A DNA stretch of 64,000 bases, taken from Thalassolituus sp. UBA1087 (lineage in GTDB: Bacteria > Pseudomonadota > Gammaproteobacteria > Pseudomonadales > Oceanobacteraceae). The notes under the pieces were generated by a model. It ran no database searches. It saw nothing but the letters and a program-made list of their open reading frames with translations, and was not told the origin of the DNA. Every line of letters begins with the position of its first letter. Position 1 is the first letter of the stretch. Shown in pieces: positions 1 through 9,894 of this stretch. Position numbers and translations under genes: made by a program. The stretch covers positions 62,001 through 126,000 of the forward strand of contig DCCG01000005.1 in assembly GCA_002314145.1 (NCBI GenBank), written 5' to 3'.

Positions 1-1144
1 GATCCACCGTGAGACCATACCCCATCATGGTGACAACAGCAGTCATAAGAGGCAATGCTTTATGACGGTAGTTTCTGTAGCTCACAATCAGCGTACTGAT
101 AAAGAAGACCAGTAAAGCGATCAACCCGGGAAAACCTGCAGTGGCCAGAGTGTTGAAATAGACACTGTGGGACTGATAAGAAGCTCCTCTCAATAAATAG
201 TTTTTCGGGTTGCATTCATTAGCTAACTGAGCAGACCTGAACGCCCCTGGCCCAACGCCTGTCGTTGGGTGATTTACAGCAAGACAAGAAGAGTAAGTCC
301 AAAGGGCCAGACGTTGACCTGCTGATGATGATGCATCTTTCTGTTCAGAAAAATAGTTCACTGTATTTTGATATGTCTGGTTTATTTTCTGCCAGTTTAA
401 AAAGGGCAGAACAGCAACTAAAAGTAACGCACATATAGCCACAGGGCGGACAAAACCCAAGCGTCTTTCAATCACAAACAAAACGACTGCACCAGCTGCG
501 AAAAGGCCCAGGATATTCCCCCGAGTCCCTGATTTATAAGCACAATAAAGAAAGACACCTGCTGCTAACATCATCAGGAGACGTAATCTGGTTGATCTCA
601 GAGATGGGATCAATAACAGTGAAATAATCCCATACAGAGTCATGCCATTACCAAAGTTAACGGCATTTTCGTCACCGTGCCAGCGCCCCTGATAATCTAA
701 GTTATGCATATAAACGACATACATAAGATACGACAATGAAACCATGAAAAGCACAATAGCAACGGATTCATAACGGTTAAACGTATAACGTAACGTAAAT
801 AGTAATGGCGCAATAAAAAGAAAAACCAGATAATTATCAACGGACGCTCTGTCATAACCTGACGTCCAGTATGAAATACAAAGCCAGAGAAAATACAACA
901 ATCCGGAAACGATCAGTACCATTTCGGGCTGTCTGAAACTTATAGACCGGTACTCTTTTATCATAAGAAAAAGGGCGTAGAGACACAGCAACTCTCCGGC
1001 ATATTTCGCCAGATCAAAATTCCATGGCTGAACCGCAAAAAAAATAAAAATAAGGCATACAACAGGTACTGTCCAAAGCTTACCTTCAGATAGCCAACGA
1101 TGAAAATAGCCGTAATGGCTCTTTTCAGAATGGAGTATCTGCAT
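1..1144 (-). CDS. O-antigen ligase/polymerase-like membrane protein (Wzy_C type), 3' end outside window
   Basis: An uninterrupted minus-strand frame runs from an ATG at 1144 (preceded by AGGATACAGG) to the left edge of the window, so the C-terminus is missing. The visible 381 residues are mostly hydrophobic helices. They include a periplasmic-loop pattern typical of the Wzy_C family: TGVGPGAFR, then QSHSVYFNTLATAGFPG about 30 residues later. Family members polymerise or transfer lipid-linked glycans in the inner membrane (WaaL, Wzy, pilin O-glycosyltransferase PglL/TfpO). The sequence does not tell which. The gene is clearly more AT-rich than the chp genes next to it, which suggests separate ancestry. 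Its position beside a type IV pilus signalling operon makes a pilin glycosylation role possible, but that is only inference. Confidence 0.75.
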   Translation of the reverse strand, partial: MQILHSEKSHYGYFHRWLSEGKLWTVPVVCLIFIFFAVQPWNFDLAKYAGELLCLYALFLMIKEYRSISFRQPEMVLIVSGLLYFLWLCISYWTSGYDRASVDNYLVFLFIAPLLFTLRYTFNRYESVAIVLFMVSLSYLMYVVYMHNLDYQGRWHGDENAVNFGNGMTLYGIISLLLIPSLRSTRLRLLMMLAAGVFLYCAYKSGTRGNILGLFAAGAVVLFVIERRLGFVRPVAICALLLVAVLPFLNWQKINQTYQNTVNYFSEQKDASSSAGQRLALWTYSSCLAVNHPTTGVGPGAFRSAQLANECNPKNYLLRGASYQSHSVYFNTLATAGFPGLIALLVFFISTLIVSYRNYRHKALPLMTAVVTMMGYGLTVD

Positions 1145-1201
1145 AATCCTGTATCCTGTCAGAATAATCGCTTTGAGGAAATAACCGGGATTCTCTGGTT
1201 A

Positions 1202-1675
1202 TTACACGTAATCGAGCAGCTTATTTTCCAGCAGATCCAGATCGGGAATCATGGCCTGACCTTCATCGATACTCACGGCTTTCATATCAAATTCGCCCAT
1301 TTTCATAGCTTCCACTTCCTGAATGTCTTTTTCAGTCAGGTGGACCAGGCGGGGAATCCCTTGCACAAGAATAGCGAAAAAGGGCATATCCGGGTGATTA
1401 CCGACGCCGTTTACCACAGCAAAACGTGCGTCAGGGTTTGGGGCCGGGGCAGGCTGCTGGTTGAGCATCTCATAGCAGACAACCGGCACTGGTGTGCCAC
1501 GCCAGTCGATGCGGCCAAGTACCCAGTCTGCAGAAGAAGCGGTGGTCAGCAGGTGAGAGAAGGGAATAATTTCGGCCACTGTGACGTTGGGCAGCAGCAG
1601 ATTTTTATCTTTCAGTGGAATCAGCAGGCAGTCAACCTGATTAGGTGTTTCAGTTTTGGTCAGAGATTGGCTCAT
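1202..1675 (-). CDS. chpC: CheW-like adaptor ChpC
   Basis: Protein of 157 residues with a CheW-type fold: an N-terminal LIPLKDKNLLLPNVTVAEI strand pair, then WVLGRIDWRGTPVPVV, the usual CheW core. CheW adaptors couple receptors to the CheA kinase; in Pseudomonas ChpC is a second adaptor of the Pil-Chp system. It is the last gene of the operon and overlaps the end of chpB by 26 bases, so translational coupling is likely. The assignment rests on domain plus conserved gene order (pilGHIJK-chpABC). Confidence 0.85.
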   Translation of the reverse strand: MSQSLTKTETPNQVDCLLIPLKDKNLLLPNVTVAEIIPFSHLLTTASSADWVLGRIDWRGTPVPVVCYEMLNQQPAPAPNPDARFAVVNGVGNHPDMPFFAILVQGIPRLVHLTEKDIQEVEAMKMGEFDMKAVSIDEGQAMIPDLDLLENKLLDYV

Positions 1676-2690
1676 GCTTTTCTATCCAGCTGTGTTTTAC
1701 GCAGTTTACCAGCTGTAATGCCAGCTGGCAGGGATCCCCTGTATAGTTGATCCGGTTGGTTTCAATGGCACTTTCCGGCATGGATGCATTGGCACAGGTT
1801 TCCGGGCTTTGGGCCCAGACCTGAATATCCTGATCCGCCAGTGTCACAATGGCTTCTGCGCCGTCGTTCCCCATACCGCTGAACAGGATGTAACCGGCAC
1901 AGCCACCAAAGTGTTCTGCGACGTTAAGTATAACCTGATCAATGGATGGTCCATACGGACCGGGCCAGGGGCGGTTTTTCTGTTTCAGGCGACCATCGTC
2001 GCCGAACCCGAATTCGTTGGTGACCGGCGCCACCAGAATTTCACCACATCTGAGTACATCATTTTCAGCAAAGTTTTTTGCTTCGTAAGCACTGTGCCGG
2101 CCGATAGTATTGCACAGTGTCTGCTCAAATCTGGGGTCGATATGCTGGGCGTAAATAAACCCCACCGGCAAACCACCCGGCAGCGCATCCAGAAACTTCT
2201 TAACCGCTTCTGGTCCCCCCAGTGAGGCACCCAACACCCAGACCTGAGTCGCAGGTTGTGAGCGGAAGTCATGGCCGGCAAACACGGACGGCAGCGGTAT
2301 TTCCGGCCCGCCCCGGTCTTGCAGTGACGCCAGCGCTGATGCATCCGCGGCTACCACGGGAGTAACCCGCAGCAACTCACGTAATTTGCTGTACAGCCGC
2401 TTCTCCCATTTTGGAAAGGTCGGGCATTGCTTCTGGGGCGCTTTCTCTATTCCGAGTAATACCGGAATTTCACCATCCAGCAGATCATCCAGCCAGTCCA
2501 GGCTTTCTTCATCCGCATCTTCACGCACGTCAACGACCCAGGCATCCAGATCCGAGGCAGCATCCAGCTCACTGAAGCGCAACGGATCGGTATTAATCAC
2601 CACATCAAAACCAAAATGCACCAGTGCGCTTTTCAGCAGATGTTGCTGGAGCCTGTCATCGGCGAGTATCCCTACCCTGGGAAGAGCCAT
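1650..2690 (-). CDS. chpB: Protein-glutamate methylesterase ChpB (CheB family)
   Basis: 346 residues. Residues about 150-340 are a CheB methylesterase domain with the catalytic triad visible: Ser156 in GASLGGPEA, His183 in YAQHIDP and Asp276 in SGMGNDGA. The enzyme removes methyl groups from receptor glutamates (here probably PilJ), opposing PilK. The N-terminal 110 residues look like a receiver fold (RVGILADD at the start, VVDV near residue 53). They lack the usual phosphorylation context (D-x-x-MP) and the conserved lysine, so phosphorylation control may be lost. The start lies just after the chpA stop (TGATATG arrangement), so the genes are probably coupled. Confidence 0.9.
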   Translation of the reverse strand: MALPRVGILADDRLQQHLLKSALVHFGFDVVINTDPLRFSELDAASDLDAWVVDVREDADEESLDWLDDLLDGEIPVLLGIEKAPQKQCPTFPKWEKRLYSKLRELLRVTPVVAADASALASLQDRGGPEIPLPSVFAGHDFRSQPATQVWVLGASLGGPEAVKKFLDALPGGLPVGFIYAQHIDPRFEQTLCNTIGRHSAYEAKNFAENDVLRCGEILVAPVTNEFGFGDDGRLKQKNRPWPGPYGPSIDQVILNVAEHFGGCAGYILFSGMGNDGAEAIVTLADQDIQVWAQSPETCANASMPESAIETNRINYTGDPCQLALQLVNCVKHSWIEKHEPISDQN

Positions 2691-2691
2691 A

Positions 2692-5600
2692 TCAGGTGTC
2701 TATCCCCAGCAAGCGGTTCATGGTATCGAGCAGCTTCTCTTCCTGGAACGGCTTACCCAGATATTCATTAACGCCAATCGACATAGCCCGCTCGCGGTGT
2801 TTGTCCCCGGTCCGGGAGGTGATCATAATGATCGGAATGTCTTTCAGGCGTTCATCGTGACGGATCAGCGATGCGACCTCAAAACCATCCATGCGCGGCA
2901 TCTCAATGTCCAGCAGCATAAGGTCCGGTTTATGATCCTGTAGCGTCTCCATAGCGTCCATACCGTCTTTGGCCGTAAAGACTTCCATACCATTACGCTC
3001 CAGCAGACGACTGGTCACTTTACGTACCGTCACGGAATCATCCACCACCAGTACCCTTGGCAAGCGGTTTTCCAGTTCGTGACGACGCTCCGCCTCCTGA
3101 CTGTCCAGCAGCTTCGCCTGCTGATACTCAAGGCTGGCCTGAGTCCGGATCATAGCCGGCAGATCCAGAATGATGACCACGTTACCATCACCCAGAATAG
3201 TACCGCCGGATACCCCCATTACACTGGCAAACTGTGGTCCGAGGGTTTTCACCACGATCTCACGCGAGCCCAGCAGCGAGTCAACCTGCAGAGCATACGG
3301 CGTGGCACCACGGATCAGCAGCAGTGGCATTGGCATGGTCTGCCCGGTCAGTTTTGGCTGGGCATCGGTATCCAGCATAACGCCCAGGTATTCCACCCGG
3401 TAATCGGTACCGGCATATTCGTACAGACGTTCGGTCTGTGGCTTGTCGTACAGATTCTGCAGCTGATTGACCGGCGCCCGCACAATACCCTGAATGTTAT
3501 TCAGCGGTACCGCGTACAGGTCTTCACCCACCCGCACCATCAGTGCCCGGTTAACCGATACCGTAAATGGCAGACGGATAACAAAGCGGGTGCCGACACC
3601 GGTTTCCGACTGAATCGCAACCGAGCCACCCATCTGTTTAATTTCACTGGACACAACATCCATACCGACGCCACGGCCGGAAATCTGGGTCACGGACTCT
3701 GCGGTGGAGAAACCGGCCTGCAGAATAAACTGCATGATTTCTTCATCGCTCAGGCGTGCGTCCTCGGTCATCAGACCACGTTCAATCGCTTTGCGGCGCA
3801 CGGCCGGCAGGTTCACACCTTTACCGTCGTCGGTGAGAGTCAGAACCACGTCACCACCGTCACGGCTGATGTCCAGGTCAATGCTGCCCACATCCGGTTT
3901 ACCGGCGCCGGTCCGTTCATCACGGCTCTCAATACCATGGTCAACCGCGTTCCGTACCATGTGTTCCAGCGGCGAGATCATACGTTCAAGAATCGTACGG
4001 TCCATTTCACCGTCGGCGTTGTGTACGCGCAGTTCTACCTGTTTACCCAGTTCGAGACTGATTTGCCGCACGATACGGCGCAGACGCGGTACCAGGCGCT
4101 GGAAGGGCACCATCCGGGTCTTCATCAGACCTTCCTGCAGCTCGGTATTGACCCGGCTCTGCTGCAGCAACAGGGTTTCTGCATCCCGGGTTTTGCCGCC
4201 CAGCGTGTCTTTCAGGTCAGCCAGGTCAGAAGCCGATTCCACCAGCGCCCGCGAGAGCTGCTGAATGGTGGAGTAACGGTCCATTTCCAGCGGGTCAAAA
4301 TCTTCGTAATCCGGGCCCTGGCGCTCCTGACGGAACAGCACCTGAGCTTCGGTCTCCATATCCAGACGCCGCAACTGGTCGCGCAGACGCTCCAGCGTCA
4401 TATCCATTTCATCAATGGTGTAGGAGAAATCCGTCACCTGCTGTTCCAGACGGCCACGACCAATAGACGTCTCACCGGCGAGGTTAACCAGGTTATCCAG
4501 CAGATCGGCCGATACTTTCACCAGTTCCTGCGGTGCTTTACGCACGTTCTGCTGCGGTTTGGCCGGTTGCGGCTGCTCTGCCGGGGCCGTTTCCTGAACC
4601 GTCGCCCCGTTATTGTCGCGCCGTAAAGGCACAACATTGGACTGTACTTCGGTCTCTGCCGCTGGCTGATCCACGTTATCCGCGACCACTTCGTCACCGT
4701 CAGGCAGATCTGCATCAGCACTGCTGTCATCCTGTGGAGAGGCTGGCGGTGGCGTGATGTCGGTTTCATCCAGTGTGAGGGATTTTTCCCCCAGCATCAC
4801 AGGCGCATCCGATGCCAGCGCATTGGCCACCCGTTCTACCCGGGAAATCAGCTCATCCTGGCGGCGGTTTGCGTCCTGGAAGAAAGCGCTGTCGCGGGCA
4901 ATCTGCCCTTGCTGAGCTTTCAGAATGCGCGCTTCAAAATCATGCGCCATATCACCGATATCCGTCAGGCCGGCAAGACGGGCGCCCCCTTTCAGCGTAT
5001 GCAGGACACGCTGCGCTTCTTCTGCTTCCGCCAGCTGATCAGGATTCTGCTCCCAGTCATGCAGGGTACGGTCGAGCGTTTCCTGCAGTTCCGAGGCTTC
5101 TTCAATAAAGATATCCAGGATTTCGCGGTCAGATTCGTCCAGCGCTTCACTGTGAATGCTGTCGGCCGGCGCCTGACTGACAGGGGCCCCGACCTCTTGC
5201 GACGTTTCATCAACCGCGTATTCAGGTACCCCGGCAAAGGCTTCACCTTTCAGGTACTGACGCAGCGCTTCAATGGTAGCTGTGGCCGGAGCCGGAGAAA
5301 GGCCGCTACGAACGGCATCCACCTGTTCACTGAGCTGATCATGGGCCCGTTCAATCAGGCTGAACACCTCGGGCTGTACACCCAGGCGTCCGTCATTAAT
5401 ATTCTCGTACAGGGTTTCCAGTTCATGACAGAGATCAGCAACCGCCGACAACTCAGCCATCCGCGCGCCCCCTTTCAGGGTGTGTAATTCACGCTGCAAC
5501 TGGGCAACATGCACCAGATTTTCCGGGTCATTGCGCCATTGCTGAATCGCGGATTCCACTGATTCTGATATTTCCTGTGCTTCTTCGAGGAAAATATCCA

Positions 5601-8600
5601 GAATTTCATCATCGCCTTCTTCCAGTGTTGGCAGGGGCGGCTGTTCATTCTCAGCGGCGGATACCGGCTCGTCGTCATAGGAAGCACCGGACACAGAAGG
5701 TGTCAGCTCCGGCTCTGACGCCGACAACTCATCCATGGAGACTTCATCAACGTCCGGCAGATCCGCGATAGCGTTGTCGTCCGCCCCCAGTTGCCAGTCA
5801 CGGATGGTCTCAATCAGCTCTGTGGCTGGCTGGGTTTCCTGGCCGGCCGCCAGGCAATCCATCATCGACAGTATGGTTTCATGCGCATCCGAGGCCGTTT
5901 TCAGCAACTCGGTTTCAGCCGCGGCCTGCTGCTGTTCAACACGCTGGTATAACGTATTGAGCGCCTCGGCCAGCGCCTGAATGTGCGGAATTTCCGCCTC
6001 TTTTGCACCGGCAGCCACGTCTTCCAGATCATTGCCCAGCGAGGTCAGTACGGAACTGTCGTTGTCACGTTCCCACTGCTGTAACAACCGGTCAGCATCC
6101 AGCAACGAGTCCATGCCCTGGGCCAGGAACTGAGCAATCGCCTGAGGGTTAGGACCCGGACGGGATTCTTCCTGACTCTGCAGTGGCTGTAATAAGCGGT
6201 GTTCAAGCTCGTCGATGCGGGCAATATATTCCTGTGCGCCGGCCAGCGCCGGTACCTGCAGCAAGGCACGGTCCGTCAGTGCATGACCAATCAGGGCGGA
6301 ACCATCACGCAACAGAGCGACGATTTCCTGGCTGTTCGCCACCTGATAAGCCCGCAGCTCTTTAATCAGTCGCTCCAGCGGTGAAGCAACCTCTGCAATT
6401 GCCGTCACACCGGCCATATGAGCACTGCCCTTAAGGGTATGCAGTGCGCGCTGCAGATGATCACTCAGCGGGTTGAGATAATCTTCCGCCGCAGACTGGC
6501 TGACGAATTCATCCACCGTTACCAGGTGTGTGCCGGCTTCGGTTTCAAACACTTCCAGCAGCGCATTGGCTTCGTCTTCTTCGTCAAACTCTTCAGCTGC
6601 CTCTGCTTCCGGCTGCGCAGAAGATGACGACTGAGACGCAAACGGCTGCACCAGTTCGCCGGCGGCCAGCGCAAAGGCATAATCCATCAGCGGTTGCGTA
6701 TCGATGGAAGACGGGCGACGGTTGCGGAAATCATCAATCAGGGTTGGCAGCTGATCGATGACATAATCCACCAGATCAATCAGGTTCTGGGTGATACCTA
6801 TGGTGTCATCCAGCACCCGGTTGAACATATTTTCAACCGACCAGGCCAGCTCACCGATAAATTCGGCTTTCACCATGCGGCCACTGCCCTTCAGGGTATG
6901 GAAGGCGCGACGCACGGTGGTCAGCGCTTCGTTATCGTCCTGATTGGCTTTGAATTGCGGCCAGAACTCACCCAGGGTTTCACCGACTTCTTCGGCTTCT
7001 TCCAGGAAGATTTCGATAATCTCATCATCAATCAGATCATCGTCGTCATCATCTTCTTCTGCCGGTGGTGGCGCCACGGCGGCGGGAGCCTGGGGTTCAG
7101 GCTCAGCAGGCGGTTCAGATAAGGAAGTCGCTTCCTGCGCTGTTTCATACTGAGCATCGTCTGAGCTCTCAGACCGGGTGTCATCCTTTTCCGGCGCAGC
7201 ATAAATAATTTCTTCTTCATCAGACGGAGCGCTGTCATCGTCTGCCAGACTGAACTCTGTACTTGCCGGCGCTTCACTGACCGGTAACTGCTCATCACCG
7301 TCGAAGCTGAAATCTTCCTGTTCCGGCGCGGCCGCAGAAGCCGGCAACTGATCCAGAGATTTTTCCGCTTTCTGCAGCAGATCTTCTCCGGCACTGCGCG
7401 GATTCTCAGAATAACGCTCAACAAAGTATTCAATGCCGGACAATACGTCAGCGAGAATATCGAGAATGGCCCATTCGGGTTTCATCTGTTGATCAATCAG
7501 ATCATGCTGCACAAAGGAGGCCGCACGGGACAGAATCGCCGCCACTCTCGGCAGCGGAATCATGCTCAGTGAACCTTCAATGGAATGCAGCAGGCGCGGC
7601 ACGTCGTCCAGTTCCGGCAATGACCACTGCTTGGCGATGTATTCCACAATGGCGTCTTTCACCTGCTCCAGCACGTTGCGCGCTTCGCGCAGCACCGCTT
7701 TCTGGGCATCGGTCATGGCACCGCTGTTTTCTCTGGCGTTAAGATCGCCCTCACGCTGCATACCACTGATGGTGGCTTCGACGTACAGCAGAGCACCGGC
7801 TATATCGAGCAGACCAGCGTCACTGATATCGCCGTCGTCCAGCATCTTAGCCACCACACCCTGCTGCTCCTGCAGCACTTTGCGCGGCATCCCAAGGCCC
7901 AGCATCCCCATGGTATCGGCGATCTGTTTCAGCGAAGGGTTCAGTTCATTGAGCGCGCTGGCACGGTCTTCATCACTGCGCACCAGAAGATCGAGACGAT
8001 CTTTAACCGCCGCAATCTCTTCGGTCAGCGCACCCAGTACGTTACCGACAGTGTCTTTATCCGGTCCGGCGAGGGCATCCTGCTCCTGACGGATTTCTTC
8101 TTCCGTCGGCAGTGCCTGGCGCAGGCCAAAACGTTCCTGCACGTCGCGGATGGCTTCGGATTTAACATCCGTGCGGGCAACATAAAACAGAATATTTTTC
8201 AGCAGCTCCCCTGCCGGCGGTTCGTTAACCGCCTGAACCGGGTTCTCAATCGTGACCTTTAACTGATGGTCAAGCTGGCGCAACAGGCTTTTGGCGCTGT
8301 TGGGCAGACTTTTCTGTTTCATCAGCCAGTCACTGAACGCCAGTGCCGGTAACCAGACCAGTCCCTGAGGCGTTTTTGCCAGCGCTTTATTGAGACGGGC
8401 AAAGACCTTATTCAGGTATTGCTTGGCAACGTCCGGTTGTTTGTTCTGCAGCAGCTGCAGAGTCGCAGCCTGCAACATCTGCCGGACTTTGCGTATCCAG
8501 TGAGCAAAATCTTCCGTTTCAAACGGTTTGAGCTGTGCCGCGGATAAGGGCTGAACATGAGGAATTTTCGGCGCAAACAGGGCCGTTTCCGAGAGGAAGG

Positions 8601-8985
8601 CTTCTCCCCGGGCGGAGCGCAGCTCGTTCAGTATCGGCAGCAGGACTACCGGCAGATCGCGGCGTCCCACTTTGACATGTTCGAGGTAGTGCGGCAGCTG
8701 AATAATGGCCTGTATCAGGATCTCAAGACCCTCACGCTCATTGCTCAGCGCACCATCAGCCACAGCCGAAGCAACCGCTTCCATTTCCTCTGCGAGCAGG
8801 GCGGCGCCATAAAACTCCACCATCTGCAACGTACCGTGAATCTGATGCAGATAACTCAGGCAGAATTTCAGACGGCTGCTGTCCTGGGGATTCTCCACAT
8901 AAGCTTCCAGCGCCTGCTGGGCCTGCTGCAGAGTCTCTTCGATTTCCCCTTTTACCCATTCCAGGGCGATGTAGTCCTGACTCAT
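2692..8985 (-). CDS. chpA: Hybrid chemotaxis histidine kinase ChpA/PilL with multiple Hpt domains and a receiver
   Basis: Very large (2097 residues) CheA-type kinase of the twitching-motility system. Four canonical phosphotransfer motifs HTLKG lie near residues 696, 849, 1168 and 1329. Two degenerate Hpt-like segments lie near 47 (HQIHGTLQM) and 467 (HSIEGSLSM). A further Hpt-like helix near residue 1000 lacks the histidine, as in the Ser/Thr-type domains of Pseudomonas ChpA. Then come acidic linkers, the dimerisation and ATPase region (N-box HMVRNAVDHG near 1680, DDGKGV, GRGVGMDVV), a CheW-like domain, and a C-terminal receiver from about 1975 with phospho-acceptor Asp2026 in LLDIEMP and a KPF lysine. 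Signals from PilJ pass to PilG and PilH. The start overlaps the pilK stop as ATGA. Confidence 0.95.
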   Translation of the reverse strand: MSQDYIALEWVKGEIEETLQQAQQALEAYVENPQDSSRLKFCLSYLHQIHGTLQMVEFYGAALLAEEMEAVASAVADGALSNEREGLEILIQAIIQLPHYLEHVKVGRRDLPVVLLPILNELRSARGEAFLSETALFAPKIPHVQPLSAAQLKPFETEDFAHWIRKVRQMLQAATLQLLQNKQPDVAKQYLNKVFARLNKALAKTPQGLVWLPALAFSDWLMKQKSLPNSAKSLLRQLDHQLKVTIENPVQAVNEPPAGELLKNILFYVARTDVKSEAIRDVQERFGLRQALPTEEEIRQEQDALAGPDKDTVGNVLGALTEEIAAVKDRLDLLVRSDEDRASALNELNPSLKQIADTMGMLGLGMPRKVLQEQQGVVAKMLDDGDISDAGLLDIAGALLYVEATISGMQREGDLNARENSGAMTDAQKAVLREARNVLEQVKDAIVEYIAKQWSLPELDDVPRLLHSIEGSLSMIPLPRVAAILSRAASFVQHDLIDQQMKPEWAILDILADVLSGIEYFVERYSENPRSAGEDLLQKAEKSLDQLPASAAAPEQEDFSFDGDEQLPVSEAPASTEFSLADDDSAPSDEEEIIYAAPEKDDTRSESSDDAQYETAQEATSLSEPPAEPEPQAPAAVAPPPAEEDDDDDDLIDDEIIEIFLEEAEEVGETLGEFWPQFKANQDDNEALTTVRRAFHTLKGSGRMVKAEFIGELAWSVENMFNRVLDDTIGITQNLIDLVDYVIDQLPTLIDDFRNRRPSSIDTQPLMDYAFALAAGELVQPFASQSSSSAQPEAEAAEEFDEEDEANALLEVFETEAGTHLVTVDEFVSQSAAEDYLNPLSDHLQRALHTLKGSAHMAGVTAIAEVASPLERLIKELRAYQVANSQEIVALLRDGSALIGHALTDRALLQVPALAGAQEYIARIDELEHRLLQPLQSQEESRPGPNPQAIAQFLAQGMDSLLDADRLLQQWERDNDSSVLTSLGNDLEDVAAGAKEAEIPHIQALAEALNTLYQRVEQQQAAAETELLKTASDAHETILSMMDCLAAGQETQPATELIETIRDWQLGADDNAIADLPDVDEVSMDELSASEPELTPSVSGASYDDEPVSAAENEQPPLPTLEEGDDEILDIFLEEAQEISESVESAIQQWRNDPENLVHVAQLQRELHTLKGGARMAELSAVADLCHELETLYENINDGRLGVQPEVFSLIERAHDQLSEQVDAVRSGLSPAPATATIEALRQYLKGEAFAGVPEYAVDETSQEVGAPVSQAPADSIHSEALDESDREILDIFIEEASELQETLDRTLHDWEQNPDQLAEAEEAQRVLHTLKGGARLAGLTDIGDMAHDFEARILKAQQGQIARDSAFFQDANRRQDELISRVERVANALASDAPVMLGEKSLTLDETDITPPPASPQDDSSADADLPDGDEVVADNVDQPAAETEVQSNVVPLRRDNNGATVQETAPAEQPQPAKPQQNVRKAPQELVKVSADLLDNLVNLAGETSIGRGRLEQQVTDFSYTIDEMDMTLERLRDQLRRLDMETEAQVLFRQERQGPDYEDFDPLEMDRYSTIQQLSRALVESASDLADLKDTLGGKTRDAETLLLQQSRVNTELQEGLMKTRMVPFQRLVPRLRRIVRQISLELGKQVELRVHNADGEMDRTILERMISPLEHMVRNAVDHGIESRDERTGAGKPDVGSIDLDISRDGGDVVLTLTDDGKGVNLPAVRRKAIERGLMTEDARLSDEEIMQFILQAGFSTAESVTQISGRGVGMDVVSSEIKQMGGSVAIQSETGVGTRFVIRLPFTVSVNRALMVRVGEDLYAVPLNNIQGIVRAPVNQLQNLYDKPQTERLYEYAGTDYRVEYLGVMLDTDAQPKLTGQTMPMPLLLIRGATPYALQVDSLLGSREIVVKTLGPQFASVMGVSGGTILGDGNVVIILDLPAMIRTQASLEYQQAKLLDSQEAERRHELENRLPRVLVVDDSVTVRKVTSRLLERNGMEVFTAKDGMDAMETLQDHKPDLMLLDIEMPRMDGFEVASLIRHDERLKDIPIIMITSRTGDKHRERAMSIGVNEYLGKPFQEEKLLDTMNRLLGIDT

Positions 8986-9869
8986 CGCCTTGCGGTCTCC
9001 CCTGTCGAATTTTTTTGCTTACGCACGAATGCTGATACCTGACTGCTATGCACTGGTTCCAGTAACGGGTGTTGCCAATCCACCATTTCCCCCAGACCGA
9101 TTACCAGAATACCGCCGGGCGCAAGGCGCTCGGCGAGTAGATTCAGGATTTCACGGCGTCGCCAGCGGCGGAAATAAATCAGCACGTTCTGGCAAAAAAT
9201 TACATGTTGTGACTGCAACGGGCAGCTGGCCAGATCCAGGATATTCACCTGGGTAAAGCAGCTGCGCTGACGCAGTGCATCAGACACTTCCAATGAACCA
9301 CCGGGTGCCAGCGGACGAAAACCCAGCTTCGCGTACTCAGCAGGAATCCAGTCCACAGCCCGGGGCTGATATTTTCCGGCTCTGGCTTTGCGCAACACGA
9401 TGGTGGAAATATCCGTCCCCGTGACTGCGTAACGCCTGCCGGCCGGTTTCAGCCAGCGTTCGCCAACCATCGCGAGGCTGTATACTTCCTCGCCGGACGA
9501 ACAGCCCACGCTCCAGAATTCGATCGTTTCCGTGCTTTCTTCAGCGGCCTTCTGCTGCACAAACTGCTCAACAAAAGCAAAGGCATCCGGGTCGCGAAAA
9601 AAGCGCGTTTCCTGCACTGTGAGACGATCGACCAGAGTACTCCACTCAATCGCTCCGGCAGGCCCGTTACGGACCCGCTCGTAATATTCCTGGTAGCTGG
9701 AGCAACCCACTTCCTGCATCCGCAGCCCAAGGCTGGTTTGCAGGAAAGAACGGCGCTGGGGTGTGATACACATCCCGGTGCGCTCCTCCAGCAGGTTCTG
9801 CCAGCGGGCAAACTGAGTGTCGTCCAGTTCCGGCAGACTGCTCTTGCCTGCGAGCAATTGATGGCTCAT
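8982..9869 (-). CDS. pilK: Chemotaxis protein methyltransferase PilK (CheR family)
   Basis: CheR-type SAM-dependent methyltransferase that would methylate glutamates of the receptor PilJ. The N-terminal helical domain (LEERTGMCITPQRRSFLQ) is followed by a SAM-binding domain with WSVGCSSGEEVYSLAM and the FCQNVLIYF segment. The product is 295 residues from an ATG at 9869. A TTG two codons upstream is also possible, but the ATG sits at a normal distance from GGA. The stop overlaps the chpA start. It is the fifth gene of the pilGHIJK-chpABC operon. Confidence 0.9.
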   Translation of the reverse strand: MSHQLLAGKSSLPELDDTQFARWQNLLEERTGMCITPQRRSFLQTSLGLRMQEVGCSSYQEYYERVRNGPAGAIEWSTLVDRLTVQETRFFRDPDAFAFVEQFVQQKAAEESTETIEFWSVGCSSGEEVYSLAMVGERWLKPAGRRYAVTGTDISTIVLRKARAGKYQPRAVDWIPAEYAKLGFRPLAPGGSLEVSDALRQRSCFTQVNILDLASCPLQSQHVIFCQNVLIYFRRWRRREILNLLAERLAPGGILVIGLGEMVDWQHPLLEPVHSSQVSAFVRKQKNSTGETARR

Positions 9870-9894
9870 TAACAATTATCCAACCACCAACGGT

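Noticed and set aside
3079..4626. Long plus-strand open frame of 515 codons opposite chpA
   Set aside because: It is a shadow of the high-GC chpA gene: His/Gln/Arg-rich, with no recognisable domain or ribosome-binding site.
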